From contig WBMV01009170.1 of the NCBI GenBank assembly GCA_013396655.1, forward strand, positions 1 to 64,000: a DNA stretch of 64,000 nucleotides, read 5' to 3'. A program made the translations under genes and the position numbers. The notes under the pieces were generated by a model. The model saw only the letters and a list, made by a program, of their open reading frames with translations, was not told where the DNA came from and made no database searches. Position 1 is the first letter of the stretch. Each line of letters starts with the position of its first letter. Positions 24,853-36,465 of the stretch are shown piece by piece. The stretch is from Campylorhamphus procurvoides (lineage: Eukaryota > Chordata > Aves > Passeriformes > Dendrocolaptidae).

Positions 24853-26947
24853 GCCCAGGAATGGGTATCACCAAACATGAAGCAAATTGTTCTGAGCCAT
24901 TCTTCCTGTACGTTTCCCATCCTGAGAAGACCACCAGAAGACAGACAGTAGTTTTCAAGCTGAGCATGCCTTGAAAACAATAATTATGTTAGCCAGTGCT
25001 TGCAAGGATTTTAACAAATGTTTTTCTGTACAGTTCTGATCTCAATACCACAGAGAAGTTTCTTCCTCTATATGAGAGGAAAACTGACAGTACTTTCAAC
25101 TTCATCTTGAAAACCTTAGCCCAGATCTCTGGGGCACACTCTTTGATGCAGGAAAATGTGGTCCAACTACACAGCCTTTTCATTAAAATAACGTTATTCT
25201 AAATGACTTTTGAACTTTTTCCTTGAAACAAGTTGTGTCATTCTCTAATGGTTTCTGCCTACAACCCACCTAATATGTTATCTGATCGCAGCTGAAGGTC
25301 TTTACAGTGTGAGTTAAGAGAGCTATCTATGTTTGTGCCAAGGGTGCCAGCTTCAGGGTCTGGTTCCTTGCCAGCATCATTTTCTCTTCCCTAGTTTCCA
25401 CACTGATTGTCTGCTGCAGAATCCGGATGCATCTGGCTTGCCTAGAACATACCTCTTCAAGTTTAATGAAACCACACTAGACTGTTGTTAAAGAAAGGAG
25501 TGAGTGTCTATCAAGCCTCTTGCAATGCTAATGTTTTTACCAAAATAAAAAGCAGGTTAAACATGTGCTTATTCTCTAAAGAGAAATATCCAGTCACCTT
25601 CTAAAAGAGATGTCACCCTAGTATCTCACTAATCTATCACCGAACAGACACTGCTGGCAGCTTCCAGGCTTTGGCTCTATTATGTCTTGAAACCAAAGAG
25701 AATTGGGGTCACTGGAGGGGATTGTGATCCTCTAAGCATAAATACTCTCTTCAGACAATTCAAGGCAGACATCTATCAGATAATAAAAAGGTTTGGAAGA
25801 TTCAATGGAGTGACTGCAGAAATTGAGCTAAGAACTGGTTAGCTCCCATTTGCACCTGCCTCCACAGAGATAAAAGGGAACCTAAGCAAAACGATAGCCT
25901 CACGAACATTTAAGATCTTATCCAATGCTATGGGGGCAAAAAAAAGGAAACAGCAAATGCATAGCTGTGGTAGGTTGCCCCTGGCTGGATGCTAGGTATC
26001 CACCAAAACTACTTTATCACTTCTCAGCTGGATGGGGAGAGAAAATAGAACAAAACATTTGTGGGTTAGGATAAGGACAGAATGAGATCAGTCACAAGTT
26101 ACCATTATAGGCAAAACAGACTCACCTTGGGGGAAAATTAATTCCATTTATTACCAATCAAATCAGAGTAGGATAATGAAAAATAAGACAAAAACTAAAA
26201 AACTTCCTCCCATTCAGCCCCTATTCCCAGGCTCAGCTTTACTGCCAGTTTTCTCTATCCGTCACCCTCCATCAATGCAGGGGGACTGGGGGCTGCAGTC
26301 AGTTCATCACACATTGTCTCTGCTGCTCCTTCCTCCTCAGATGGAGGACTCCTCACTCTCTTCTGCTCCAATGTGGGGTCCAATCCACAGGAGACAGTCC
26401 TCCATGGACATCTCCAGCATTAGTCCTTCTCAGGGGCTGCAGTTCTTTACAAATTGCCCCAGCATGGATCCTTTCCATGAGGTCCATCCTTCAGGAATAG
26501 ACTGCTCCAGCATGGGTTCTCCACTAGGTCACAAATCCTGCCAGCAAACCTGCTCCAGCCTGAGCTACTCTTTCCATGGGGCCAAAGGTCCTGTCAGGAC
26601 CCTGCCCCAGGATGAACTCCCTATGAAGTCATAGCCTCCTTTGAGCACCCTCCTGCTCTGGCGTGGGGCTCCTCCATGAAGTGCAGGTGCATCTCTGCTC
26701 CACTGTGATCATCCATTGACTGCTGGGGCACAGCTGCCTCACCAAGACCTGCAGGGGAATCTCTGCTCTGATGCCTGGAGCACCTCCTGCCCCTCTTTCT
26801 GCACTGACCATGGTGTCTGCAGGGCTGTTGCTTCCATGTATTTCATTCCTCTCTTCTGGGTGCTGTTGCACAGGATGGGAGTTTTGCCTTCTCAAGCACC
26901 ATATCCTAGAAGCAATACCACCATCACTGATGGGCTCAACCTTGGCC
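24853..26947. repeat. Copy 2 of the 2,095-bp direct duplication
   Basis: Head-to-tail second copy of 22758-24852, with at least two single-base differences. Its right edge runs without a break into the rest of the LTR (to about 27090), so this copy has the natural right flank while copy 1 has the natural left flank. That is the pattern expected when two overlapping contigs are placed end to end. Confidence 0.95.
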
Positions 26948-27090
26948 AGTGGTGAGTCCACCTTGGAGCTGACTGGCATTGGTTCTGTCAGACACAGGAG
27001 AAGCTTCTAGCTTCTAGCAGACGTGAAGCCACCTCTGCAGCCCCCCTTCTACCAAACCCTGGCCACTCAAACCAAATAAAATATCTGTAA
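25966..27090 (-). mobile_element. ERVL-like solo LTR, near complete
   Basis: Same element as 23871-24851 but continuing past the seam through GGAGCTGACTGGCATTGG and CCTCTGCAGCCCCCC to an A/T-rich stretch near 27080, about 1.1 kb in all. The sense strand is minus: the 3' end CTACCACA is at 25966 and AATAAA is at 26147-26152. The 5' (right) limit is estimated, and I could not find a convincing target duplication. No gag, pol or env sequence adjoins it. Confidence 0.8.
26368..26707. repeat. Second copy of the ~48-bp minisatellite
   Basis: The same array shifted by 2,095 bases, carrying the two single-base differences between copies (26421 and 26497). Confidence 0.8.
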
Positions 27091-30070
27091 GGCTATATCA
27101 AACAAGTAGCAAGCCCATCTACTCTCCTGTCTTGTGAATAATTGGCAGTTGGATCTGGTTTAGCACAGACCATTTGGTTTTCCCCAACAGTGAGGTTTTA
27201 TACTTTTAAAAATAAACCTCTGATCATACAGCAAGCTTTCTTCATCAGTGCTTTGCTTCCCTGACAATTGGAGAAAACTAGTTAAGGAGATTTTGCTTTC
27301 AAAGTAGATACAATGAAATTTACCTTCCTGAAAAAGTTTGTGTTTGCATATCTCGTATCATAATGGCATCTCCAACCCACTGCCTGTCAAAGAATCTTGG
27401 CAAGGTTTGCCTGAAACCAGTTTTTCATTTTTTAATTTCTTCATTGGGAAATTTGGAAACAAGTTCTCTTGCCTCAAAAGGTATTTTAGTCTCCAGATTT
27501 TTTTCATATTCTTCTGTCTACAGAATCAATAATTTACACATATACAGAAGAGACATCTATATAAACCCAAATTTTATTAGAAATCAGGAAGTCAAGAGTT
27601 ATCAAAAAACTGACAATATTTTTGTTGAATAAGGACTACAAGGGTGGAAAATATTTCTTTCAAAATTCTGGTAGAAGAATACCTTATATGATGGTCTAAG
27701 AATTATCTTTAGGTTAGTAGAAGCCTTATTAGTCTAATCAAAATAAAACAAACAGTATTATTCCAATTGAAACATCAAATTATTAAATTACAGAAGATTC
27801 TCATGGATAATATGGTGAAAATTGATACACATAAATTTTCTAGTGTTTTACCTAGTGCTATGCTCACCCTCTCGATAACCCTCTGCATCTAAAGGCTCAT
27901 AACTTTAGTCTTCCTCAGGAAGAATTTGTATGTCAGGAGGGGAAATTTAGGTATTAAAAGTCATCAATATGCTTAGTTTTTTACCAGCAAACCAATGATA
28001 TTAATTGACATTAAACAAAAAAAAAGTAATTTTTAATTCCACTACTCCAAACCCAAAGTAGATTTAAGGTTACTTTTAGATTTTTGTATAACAGTCGTCT
28101 TATTCTTTACTCACTATTTCCTGTCTAAAATTTCAATATCATCCATCAGTAAAATAAGTTATAGTATAATCTCCACCAGCTCTAAAGGTTTGTTTCAAAG
28201 TGCTTATACAGGATTTTTAGTTCTCTGTCATACAGAGAGTTAAACTGAAAGAAAGTAGTCAAGTCACCTCATCTCTAGACAATGGTTATGTAGAAAACTA
28301 TGTAAAATGTAAAATCAGTTCCTGCTAAGATAAAGCCACCGTAGGCCTAAAGTAGTGAGTTAATACAAAGTCAGATCAGTCTTTTAACAATACTGAAAAA
28401 ATACTATTTACTGGGCTACAGTAGTTATGTCTTACAATATAAAAATACAAAAAGACTGCTATACTAATGAAAACAAAATGTAAATTAAGAAGCTTCAATT
28501 TTATGTCTGTCTGTTACTGAAAAAATGTCTGGGTTCATCTGATTTGATTTCATCACAGACTGTTCCTTAAGAAAAAACTACAACCTCTTCCCACACCATT
28601 ATGATCAGTTAACTGTAACAACCCACATATGGTCTTCTTGGAAACTTTTGATTTCAGAGAACGTGGAGCAGATTAGAGAACTTTAAATGGTCTGTAAAGA
28701 TCTACAGGGCGAAGTTAAAATCAGGTAATCATCAGTGAAAATGCAAATACTAAGATTTATTTCATTTTACTGGGTTTTATATAAGTTTTTTGCCCTCTAC
28801 TTGCATCATGTTGCTCTTCCACAGGCAAGATGCTATATCCTTCTCATTCCAGTGACAATTTAATATTAAATCACAGTTCTGCTGCTGGACATCCTGAAAG
28901 AAATGTTCTTCCTGATAAATTCCAGTCATTTTTGACCCTCAGCTTTACTCAGAGAGCCACATCAACAATCATACAGACACCTCATATTACCATCTCAGGA
29001 GTATAACAATGTTAAGATGATTGCTGTGTCAGCAAGACACTGAACTTTTGATTCATGCCTTTACAACACCAAGGTTGGATTACTGCAATTTATCCTTGGC
29101 AGGTCTCCCAGACTTTTCACTATGTAGGGTGCATTTCACACAAAACTCAGCAGTCAAAACTTTCAAACACTAATACAAAGATACCAAACATGACTGGTAG
29201 TAGCATCACCATCAGACACATGATGATGAAATCCTGCTCTGGTATAAAGAAGCATTGAAACAACGAGTTGTGAACCCTGTGTATAACCAAAAACTATTTC
29301 ATCTAAGGGTTATCTGCTTGCCATTTTGGAAGGTAGCTTACTTTTTCTACCACTATGTCTCTGGCAAGACATTGTCTCTTTTTCATCTGTGAAATGTCCT
29401 ATTATGCTGAGCTCAAAACTTCTGTTTCATTTCATTTTAGATTTGAATATCTAACAATACTGCTATCTTGATAGCAATAACTTGGATGGATTGATCATTA
29501 GAATATTCTAACTCTTATTATGCTGTTTATTTTTAGATAAAATATTATAAAAATAATAAAGTTATGCATAAAATGCACACTGTTTTTTAAGAAGGGTAGG
29601 TTTTGCTGAGACATGACCAGGTTTACAAATATTAACTCAACAATATTTGAAAGAGTCTAAATATATTTAGTACTTTCCATCTCAAATGAAAGTGTTTTAC
29701 AAATAAGAATATATCCACATACACATAATTTATATTTTTGCAAAACAAAGCAGATAATAATAATCATAATCATCATCATCATCAATGTCTAAAAAGCAAG
29801 AGCTTTGAAGTTTGCACATTTTATACATTTGGAAGTAAAGAAAAACTTACATAAAGGCCATCTTCTCACAACATTTAACATAGTAACATAAATTTCAGTG
29901 AAGAGATTTTTGGGTTTTGTTGAGAGGTTTAATAAGCATGGCAAAAAAATATCTATTTAGAGTCCAGTTGTTCTATTTTGCCTATACAAGAGTTAGGTAA
30001 AAATTATACTAAATTGTTGCTACTGCTAGTGCTGCTTTTCCTGTCAATGGAAACAATCCTGAGTTCCTAG
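27091..30070. other. Unassigned AT-rich DNA, no gene seen
   Basis: About 3 kb with no recognised exon or mobile element. It contains an ATA/ATC triplet repeat at 29754-29785. Open frames are under 90 codons and low complexity. Confidence 0.6.
29754..29785. repeat. (ATA)n/(ATC)n triplet microsatellite
   Basis: ATAATAATAATC, then five to six ATC/CAT units. Confidence 0.85.
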
Positions 30071-30150
30071 GAATCATAGAAACAGAAAGGACCTCTGGAG
30101 GTCCTTATGTTGGAAAGGACCTCTGGAGGTCATTTAGTCTGACGTCCTGT
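30071..30150 (-). mobile_element. CR1 3' tail with internal 28-bp duplication
   Basis: GAATCATAGAAACAGAAAGGACC is a CR1 tail in antisense. AGGACCTCTGGAGGTC occurs twice (30088-30103 and 30116-30131), a 28-base tandem duplication within the tail. The fragment faces the plus-strand CR1 that begins shortly after it, so two CR1 pieces of opposite polarity abut. Confidence 0.65.
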
Positions 30151-30184
30151 TTAGTGCCAGTTATGGAGATCAACAACCACTGGC

Positions 30185-31382
30185 CATCCTCCTAGCTGTA
30201 AGGGTAACCCACCTAGCTGACCAAGGGAAGGTGGTTGTTATAACCTTTTTGCATTTAAGTAAAGCTTTGAATACTGGCTCTCATAGGATCTTCCTGGACA
30301 AAATGTCCATCACACAGCTGGATAAACACATCATGTGGTGGGTGAGCAATTGGCTCACAGGTCGAGCACAGAGGGTAATAGTGAATGGGGTGACATCAGA
30401 GTGGTGATCTGTCACTAGTGGGGTTCCACAGGGCTGAATCTTGGGCCTTGTGCTCTTCAACATCTTCATAAATGACTTGGACAAAGGACTGGAAGGGGTA
30501 CCAAGCCAGTTTGCAGATTTCACAAAACTCAGAGGAGCTGTGGACTCCCTCAAAGGCAGGGAGGTCCTGCAGAAAGAGCTCGAAAAATTAGAGGGCTGAG
30601 CAATCACCAACAATATGAAATGCAGAGGGGATGGGGCAACCCTGAATGTACATACAGACTGGGGAATGAGATGCTGGAAACCAGTGCCTCAGAAAGAGAC
30701 CTGGGGATCCTGATTGACAGCAAGTTGAATATGAGTCAGTAGTGCCCTGGCAGCCAGGAGGGCCAACCTTGTGGTGGGGGGCATCAGGCAAAGCATAGCC
30801 AGCCAGTCGAGGGAGGAGATTGCCCCACTCTGCTCTGCACTGGGGCAGCCTCACCTTGAATATTGTTTGCAATTTTGGGCACCACAATATAGAAAAGACA
30901 TTCAGCTATTAGATTGTGCAAAAGGGGGCAACAAAGATGATGAAGGGCCTGGAGGAGAAGCCATATGAGGAGCAGCTGTGGTCACTTGTTCTGTTCAGCC
31001 TGGCAAAAAGAAGACTGAGGAGAGACTTCATCTCAGGGGAGACCTCATCAACTGAGACCTCATCTACGACTTTCTTGTGAGGGGATGATCTTTTCTGATC
31101 TGATCTTTTCTCTGTGGTGACCAGTGACAGAGCCTGAAGTTGCATCAGGAAAGGTTTAGGTTGGATATTAGAAAAAGGTTCTTCACCCAGAGGGCAATTG
31201 GGTATTGGAACAGGCTCCCCAGCGAAGTGAACACAACCCCAAGTCTGACAGAGTTCAAGAATGTTTGGATTATATTTTCAGGTACATGGTGTGGTCCTGG
31301 GCAGGGCTAAGAGTTGGACTTGATGATCCTTGTGGGTCCCTTCCAACTCACCATATTCTGTAAATCTGTGATTCTGTGAAGT
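30185..31382 (+). mobile_element. CR1 LINE, 5'-truncated, RT end plus 3' UTR
   Basis: A decayed copy of the C-terminal half of CR1 ORF2 (reverse transcriptase) and its 3' end. Recognisable in order are VVI followed by SKALNT, the GVPQG-type segment (GTTCCACAGGG, about 30422-30432), [10 protein letters not shown], and the RT catalytic box reading FADF (30510-30521), where the second aspartate of the FADD motif is replaced. [21 protein letters not shown] follows within 30771-30968. The element ends properly at the CR1 3' terminus (ATTCTGTAAATCTGTGATTC). There are several frameshifts, and small duplications near 31040-31110. It is not mobile. Confidence 0.92.
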
Positions 31383-32967
31383 AAAACATTGACTTTCAGC
31401 TGTATCATATCCTGGGGGAAAAAAAAGTAAAAAATAACCAAGTCACTCAGCTTCAATAGTCTTATGATTCTTGGATTCTCATTTAAACCAAGTTCTTGGT
31501 GAGAATATGTGACTGTCTTTCGTCCACCAATGAAATCTTTATCAATCCATTAGATAATTTTTAAGAAAAATCTGAAATTAAAAAGTTCCCTTTTAGGTGC
31601 AGATCCAACTCAACACAAAGCCATTCATAAAGGTTCAGGCTTGAACATTTATTTACAAAACTCTATGTAATTTTCCTGCCCAAACTGATAAGGAGAGAAA
31701 AATAAATTTCCAGTCTTGGCTGGAATTACTAATAGTTCCAGGTGCTCTTCTACCAGCCCAAATGCAAAAATATAGATTCTGTTTCTACAGACTCAACACA
31801 ATAATACCTGTTATCCTAAACATACAAAGACATCAATCTCATATTTGAATTATTTTAAGAAATTGTATATGAATTATCACAATAATAGAGAATAAGTGCT
31901 TTTAAATCCACTTGACATTGTGACTTTTTAGTACTATAGTTGTACTACAGTAGTACAGTAGTACTGTAGTGGTACTACAGTACTAATTGTACTACTAGTA
32001 CTGTAGCTGTACAGTGGCATCTATAATCATTTACATGGTAGCAGCAAAATTATGGGGTAATTTTTATCAAACCAACATTAATGGCCTCATTAAAAACAAG
32101 TTTAACTTTAAAAGACAGCCCTTGTAATATCACAAGCTAAAGAATTTACATGGCAAATTGCTGATAATTTATTCCTTACAGAAGAAAGAAGGTCAAAAAT
32201 ATTGAGTATATCAGGAAAAATAGTAGAGAAAATTGAAGTACCTCTACATAATTCTGCATTATTTCTGAAATTAGTTTTCTTCTGAATGACAGAACATTTA
32301 ACTGCATGAACAATTGCAGAGACTACAGTTCTCCTGTTCCTGTAAATTTGTGCATGTACAATAGCCAATAAAAAATATGTGGGTATTGTGCAGCATGAAT
32401 TATTAAGTATCACATAAGGATTTTTCTCAATTACAGTGAAAGATTTTGCTAAGGTTAGTCTGATTTTCAAGGTTCTGGGGAAATTCTGTCACCTTGTCTC
32501 TTGGTAGTTTTCATTCAGATTAAAGGAGATAAGCTGATTTCTCTCATGTTTCTAATACACACAAACCTACTCTGGATGCTGCTGAAATTACAGTATCTCT
32601 TCTTTGCATACAAACCACAGCTATTTCATAAAATTTTGTCTCTACCTATTGAAGAGACAGCAGTAGTATGCCAAAGGATACCATGCAAACACTTCTTCAC
32701 TCCAAATATGAAAATTGGTTACAGATGGTAAGCATCTTTATTTTCTTAAATAAGGAGAGCTCCTGATAGCAAATCTTGTAGCTACAGTCCGTCTCATCAT
32801 ATATCTAGAGTACCTTGACAATAAAAAGAAGCTCTCTTACTGTTTTATACCTGTAAGATTTTCTGAGATTTATGAGAAGTTAGAACAGATTTATCCAAAT
32901 TTGGTAGCCAATCCTTCTTTGACTCAGAGGTATTTAGTGGGTCTCTCAGTGTCTCTCAGTTACTTCA
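31383..32967. other. Unassigned DNA with a palindromic cluster
   Basis: No gene is recognised. A 120-codon minus-strand frame at 32108-32470 has no domain and ordinary AT-rich composition. The inverted-repeat cluster at 31930-32013 is annotated separately. Confidence 0.55.
31930..32013. repeat. GTACTA-type inverted-repeat cluster
   Basis: GTAC, AGTAC and GTACTAC words occur in both orientations about a dozen times in 85 bases. The strongest fold has 12-bp perfect arms (TAGTACTGTAGT and its complement ACTACAGTACTA) around a 3-base loop, at 31959-31985. A second, GTACTACAGTAGTAC at 31942-31956, has 7-bp arms and a one-base centre. I know of no repeat family with this pattern. Confidence 0.85.
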
Positions 32968-33158
32968 AGAAATTCTCCACTATGAGAGTAGTGAGGCACT
33001 TGGAACAGGTTGCCCAGAGGTGTGAATGTCCCACCCTTGGAAGTGTCCAAGGCCAAGTTGGATGGAGCTTCGAGCAACTTGGTCTAGTGGGAGGAGTCCC
33101 TGCCTATGGCAGGGGCATTGGAAGTAGATTTTTAAGGTCCTTTTCAAGCCAACCTATT
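32968..33158 (+). mobile_element. CR1 LINE 3' end fragment
   Basis: Plus-strand CR1 end: GTGAGGCACTTGGAACAGG, GTTGCCCAGAGG, GGAAGTGTCCAAGGCCAAGT, CAACTTGGTCTAGTGGGAGG, GGCAGGGGCATTGGAAGTAG, TTAAGGTCCTTTTCAAGCCA. Usual tail repeats are replaced by an ATTT array. Only about 190 bases survive, non-coding. Confidence 0.9.
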
Positions 33159-33192
33159 TTATTATTTATTTAATTAATTATTTATTTATTAC
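33156..33192. repeat. (ATTT)n at a CR1 3' terminus
   Basis: ATTT/ATTA units directly after the CR1 tail, probably seeded by its A/T-rich end. Confidence 0.85.
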
Positions 33193-36019
33193 TATGCCAC
33201 GCTTACAACACTTCTCCACAGCAACCAGAAATGTCTCTTTGATGCAACTTGAAATGCAATGCAATGAGAAGAAACTCTTTGACCATTCCGATTTGTTTGT
33301 TAGGGATATTGTCCTGACAGAGGAATTTTGGTGCATTCCCTCAGGCCTGGTCAGAAATTTTACATCCATACTTCAGTTTACCAAGGACCTAGTACTGGTC
33401 CTTGGATGTAACAGGGCTCTGTCAACAGCCAAATAAATAATTTATACTTTCAACACAGGAAAATGTTTCCTACTGATATAAATGTAACAACAAACCATTG
33501 TTTTCTCATTTCTGTCAATCGATATTAACTGTTAGGATACTAAGCCCCTCCAGATGACCAACTCATAAACAATAAAGAATAAATAAAATGCAAATGAGAT
33601 GAGATTAAATTACATTAAATCATAAAAAAGTAAAATAAAATTAAATAAAATTAAATAATAAAATAAAAACCTGTCTTGCTAGTGTCTGTGTAGATAAGGC
33701 ACTTTGGTTTCTTTCCACAGAACTGAGATTTCTGAAGCTCTTGATTCTTATAAAATGCTGAAGATAATCTGCATTCTGAAGGTTGACATGACCTTTTAAC
33801 TGAGACCATGTTTGATGACTTTCTTTCAATGTTCAAGACAATTTAGCTTTAAAACAGTAGCCATATAGTTAGACCAGTCAGCTCATCTTTGAATTTATTC
33901 AGCATGATCTTTTTACCCATCTGGGCAAGAACAGGATTTATTTCATTTCTCTTTGGTAATGGGACTTCCATCAGTGCATGCAGTTTTCACAGAATACCAG
34001 TGACTGTATTTGTTGCGCATTCTGTCCAGAAGGCTTTGTAGTCTGTTAATCATGTCACATGATTCACATGATTATAAAAGACTGTCCTATGAATCCTATT
34101 CAGAAATGATGTGTAAGTTCATTTGCTTAGCTGCATTTGCAGACTGCTCTTAAGTCAGTCTCCGGTTGTGTGTATGGTGTGTCTCTGCAGGGAATTCAGT
34201 TTAATCACTGAAGTTCAGGTCTAACTTTATAAGATAATTGTTAAAGATTGACTTACCTGCACTACTAGGCAAGTGAAAAGACCTAAAATCTAAAATAATG
34301 TACAATAGTTAATACAAACACAAGTATCTAAATGGTACATTTTTGCTATTTAAGTTATAAATATCAGGTGCATAACTTAAATATTTATTGAATTTTTTAG
34401 CTAATGTATCTAGATTACAGTAATTACAATCATTTTATTGGGCACTGTGGTGCATCTGGCATGATCTAATGTCATAAGACAATTTATTATGTATCATGCT
34501 CAGCTATGTAGGGTTATAAAACTGAGGGTTTTGCTTTGACATAAATCTGTATTTTATATATGAGGTGTATCTATTCCCTTTATTATGTACTAAAATATTT
34601 AGAGTAGAACTTATGAATATGTTTATGACATTCAAAAATCTACTAGTTGACATTTATTCCATGTGTGAAATTTATATTTGATTATGAAAATGTAAGAGAA
34701 AGTACAGGCATTTGTTGATTTACACAATGGAATTGCTATGGCAGATTTCTTATGTGTCCCCATAAAATTTAAGATACAATAAAAAATTGCAGCTACTTTG
34801 TTGTAAATTATTCAATTTAATCTTCTGAAGTGATTTTTATTGGCACTGTTTGCAAGCTGACCTTTACCTGCATGACACTTTCAACAAGAAATGTCAAGAA
34901 ATCTTATAAATTACGTTTACATCACATTATTGGTTTATAAAATTTATTTTGGATCATTTAAGGAAACCCACATACTACATAAACATCACAGAGCTGTTTG
35001 GCACTTTGGACCGTTTCTGAAAAGCAATTTGATCTCCTACAGATCATAAAGGAATAGAAGTAGTAAGGGTCACACTATGCAGGTTCACTCATTTTAAATT
35101 GATCTGCACTTTATGAATGCACATACTTAGTATAATGAAACAACAGAGGAGTAAGATGATACTCCGTATGAGGCATCAGGATGTGTCTCTAGGTACTGCA
35201 TCTTCTAAAAGAGTGCACTTACTAGATTTTGAGAACTTGGCTCATGAAAATATTTCTATGACTGCAATTAAGAAAAAAATCTCAGCTAAAATGGATCCAA
35301 AGCATGGCAGCAGAGAAGGGTAAAACTCCATATTTCTCCCTGTCACTTATATTCAATTTTGACAGCTTTTCTGGAGACATTTTGCCAGAGATGGAAGTAA
35401 AGCATCTGATTCCGGGCCAGAATTATTAATTGTCTGAGATTCATTTTTTTCCTGCTGCGGGTACTCTAGACCACTTCAGCTGAGTGATTACTCCTATCCT
35501 TCATTCATACCTGGTAGAAAAAATAGGCACTTTTAGGCCACAATTCACCTTGTTTTGAAATAGATAGCTTAAATAGTTTGGATCTCACTCTGTACTCCAC
35601 TGAGTACAAAAGGGACCTAAGCTTAAATGTAGATGTCTTTGTTAGGTGAGCTGAATATCACACCTCATGTTTATTCAATGGGAAAAACATTAATGAACAT
35701 CATGGCTCATGTAATATTTTCTTTCACCAAACAGTGGAATTATCTAGAGCAAAAGTAGGCTTTTTAAAGTATTTTAATAGTAAGGAAAGGCCTAAGGGAA
35801 ATATTGGACCCATAATTGTCAAATATGGTTACCTGACAAATAGGGACTAAGAAAAAACAGAGGTGTTTTGTGCTTTTTTTTGTTTCAGTTTCTAATACTA
35901 ATGGTAGGCCTTGAGCTGCTTGGTCGTCTGAGGTGGAGTATCACAACTATGGGAACTTCTGACTGTCCATTTTTGGGCACTGAAATTTTAAAGAACCAGC
36001 TCTATCAGCTGAGTATTCA
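33193..36019. other. Unassigned AT-rich DNA, no gene seen
   Basis: No exon or mobile element recognised. It includes an A/T simple block (33570-33670) and, at 34048-34073, a short palindrome with repeated CACATGATT words (see findings). Open frames are under 85 codons. Confidence 0.6.
33570..33670. repeat. A-rich simple sequence (AAATA/AAATTA)n
   Basis: Imperfect AAATAAAATTA-type units over about 100 bases. Confidence 0.8.
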
Positions 36020-36250
36020 TAAATCCTAAAATCTGACAGATTTGATCCCAGAGTACTGAAGATAACAGATGTTGTTGCAGGACTCCTCTCCATCATCCAT
36101 CAGCTAAGGTCTTGGGAGTCTGGGAAGGTCTCTGCTAACTGAAATGTTATTGTAATTTGCAAGAATGGAATCAGGGACTCAGGAAACTACAGACCAGTTA
36201 GTCAAAATTTGGTTCCTTTAAAAATTATTAAGAGGATCATATTGGTGCTA
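36020..36250 (+). mobile_element. Old CR1 LINE, segment 1 of 3 (host copy)
   Basis: The first visible part of an old plus-strand CR1. Codons at 36176-36202 read DSGNYRPVS, a standard early RT motif of the family. Upstream similarity (ATCCCAGAGTACTGAAG) reaches to about 36020, but the limit is vague. The element is interrupted at 36251 by the SINE and resumes at 36390. Its coding capacity is destroyed by stops and shifts. Confidence 0.8.
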
Positions 36251-36389
36251 TGGAATAGTAGAATATTCCATGTTGGACAGGACCCACAAGGATCATCAAG
36301 TCCAACTCTTAAGAGAATGACCCACATGGAGATCGAACCCACAACGTTGGCGTTATTAGCACTATGTAGTAACCAACTGAGCTAAGGCT
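36251..36389 (-). mobile_element. tRNA-Ile/CR1 SINE (TguSINE1-like)
   Basis: Read on the minus strand, this is a tRNA-like head followed by a CR1-like tail. The head has an A box (TAGCTCAGTTGG, 36373-36384), an anticodon loop CTAATAA with anticodon AAT (36353-36359) and a B box region (GGGTTCGATCT, 36330-36340), the layout of a tRNA-Ile gene. The tail (36251-36320) matches the 3' ends of the CR1 pieces at 36466 and 45039 (GTTGGACTTGATGATCC and GTGGGTCC). That is the composition of TguSINE1, a passerine SINE mobilised by CR1. It interrupts the old CR1. It is not a functional tRNA gene, because the 3' acceptor side is replaced by the tail. Confidence 0.85.
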
Positions 36390-36465
36390 TTTAAAGGACA
36401 GTACAATTATCAGGCACAGTCCACATGGGTTCAAAAAAGGGAAAGGGCTGTTTAACTAATTTGAT
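36390..36465 (+). mobile_element. Old CR1 LINE, segment 2 of 3
   Basis: Continuation of the host CR1 after the SINE. CACAGTCCACATGGGTTCAA encodes the HGF motif of the RT region, followed by GLFN and a stop. It is interrupted at 36466 by the minus-strand CR1. Confidence 0.8.

Noticed and set aside
30281..30613. 110-codon minus-strand frame
   Set aside because: It is the antisense shadow of the plus-strand CR1 reverse-transcriptase remnant.
32108..32470. 120-codon minus-strand frame
   Set aside because: No domain and composition typical of random AT-rich translation.
36322..36389. Functional tRNA-Ile gene
   Set aside because: The A box, anticodon loop and B box are present, but the acceptor side runs into a CR1 tail and several stem positions are changed. 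It is a SINE head.
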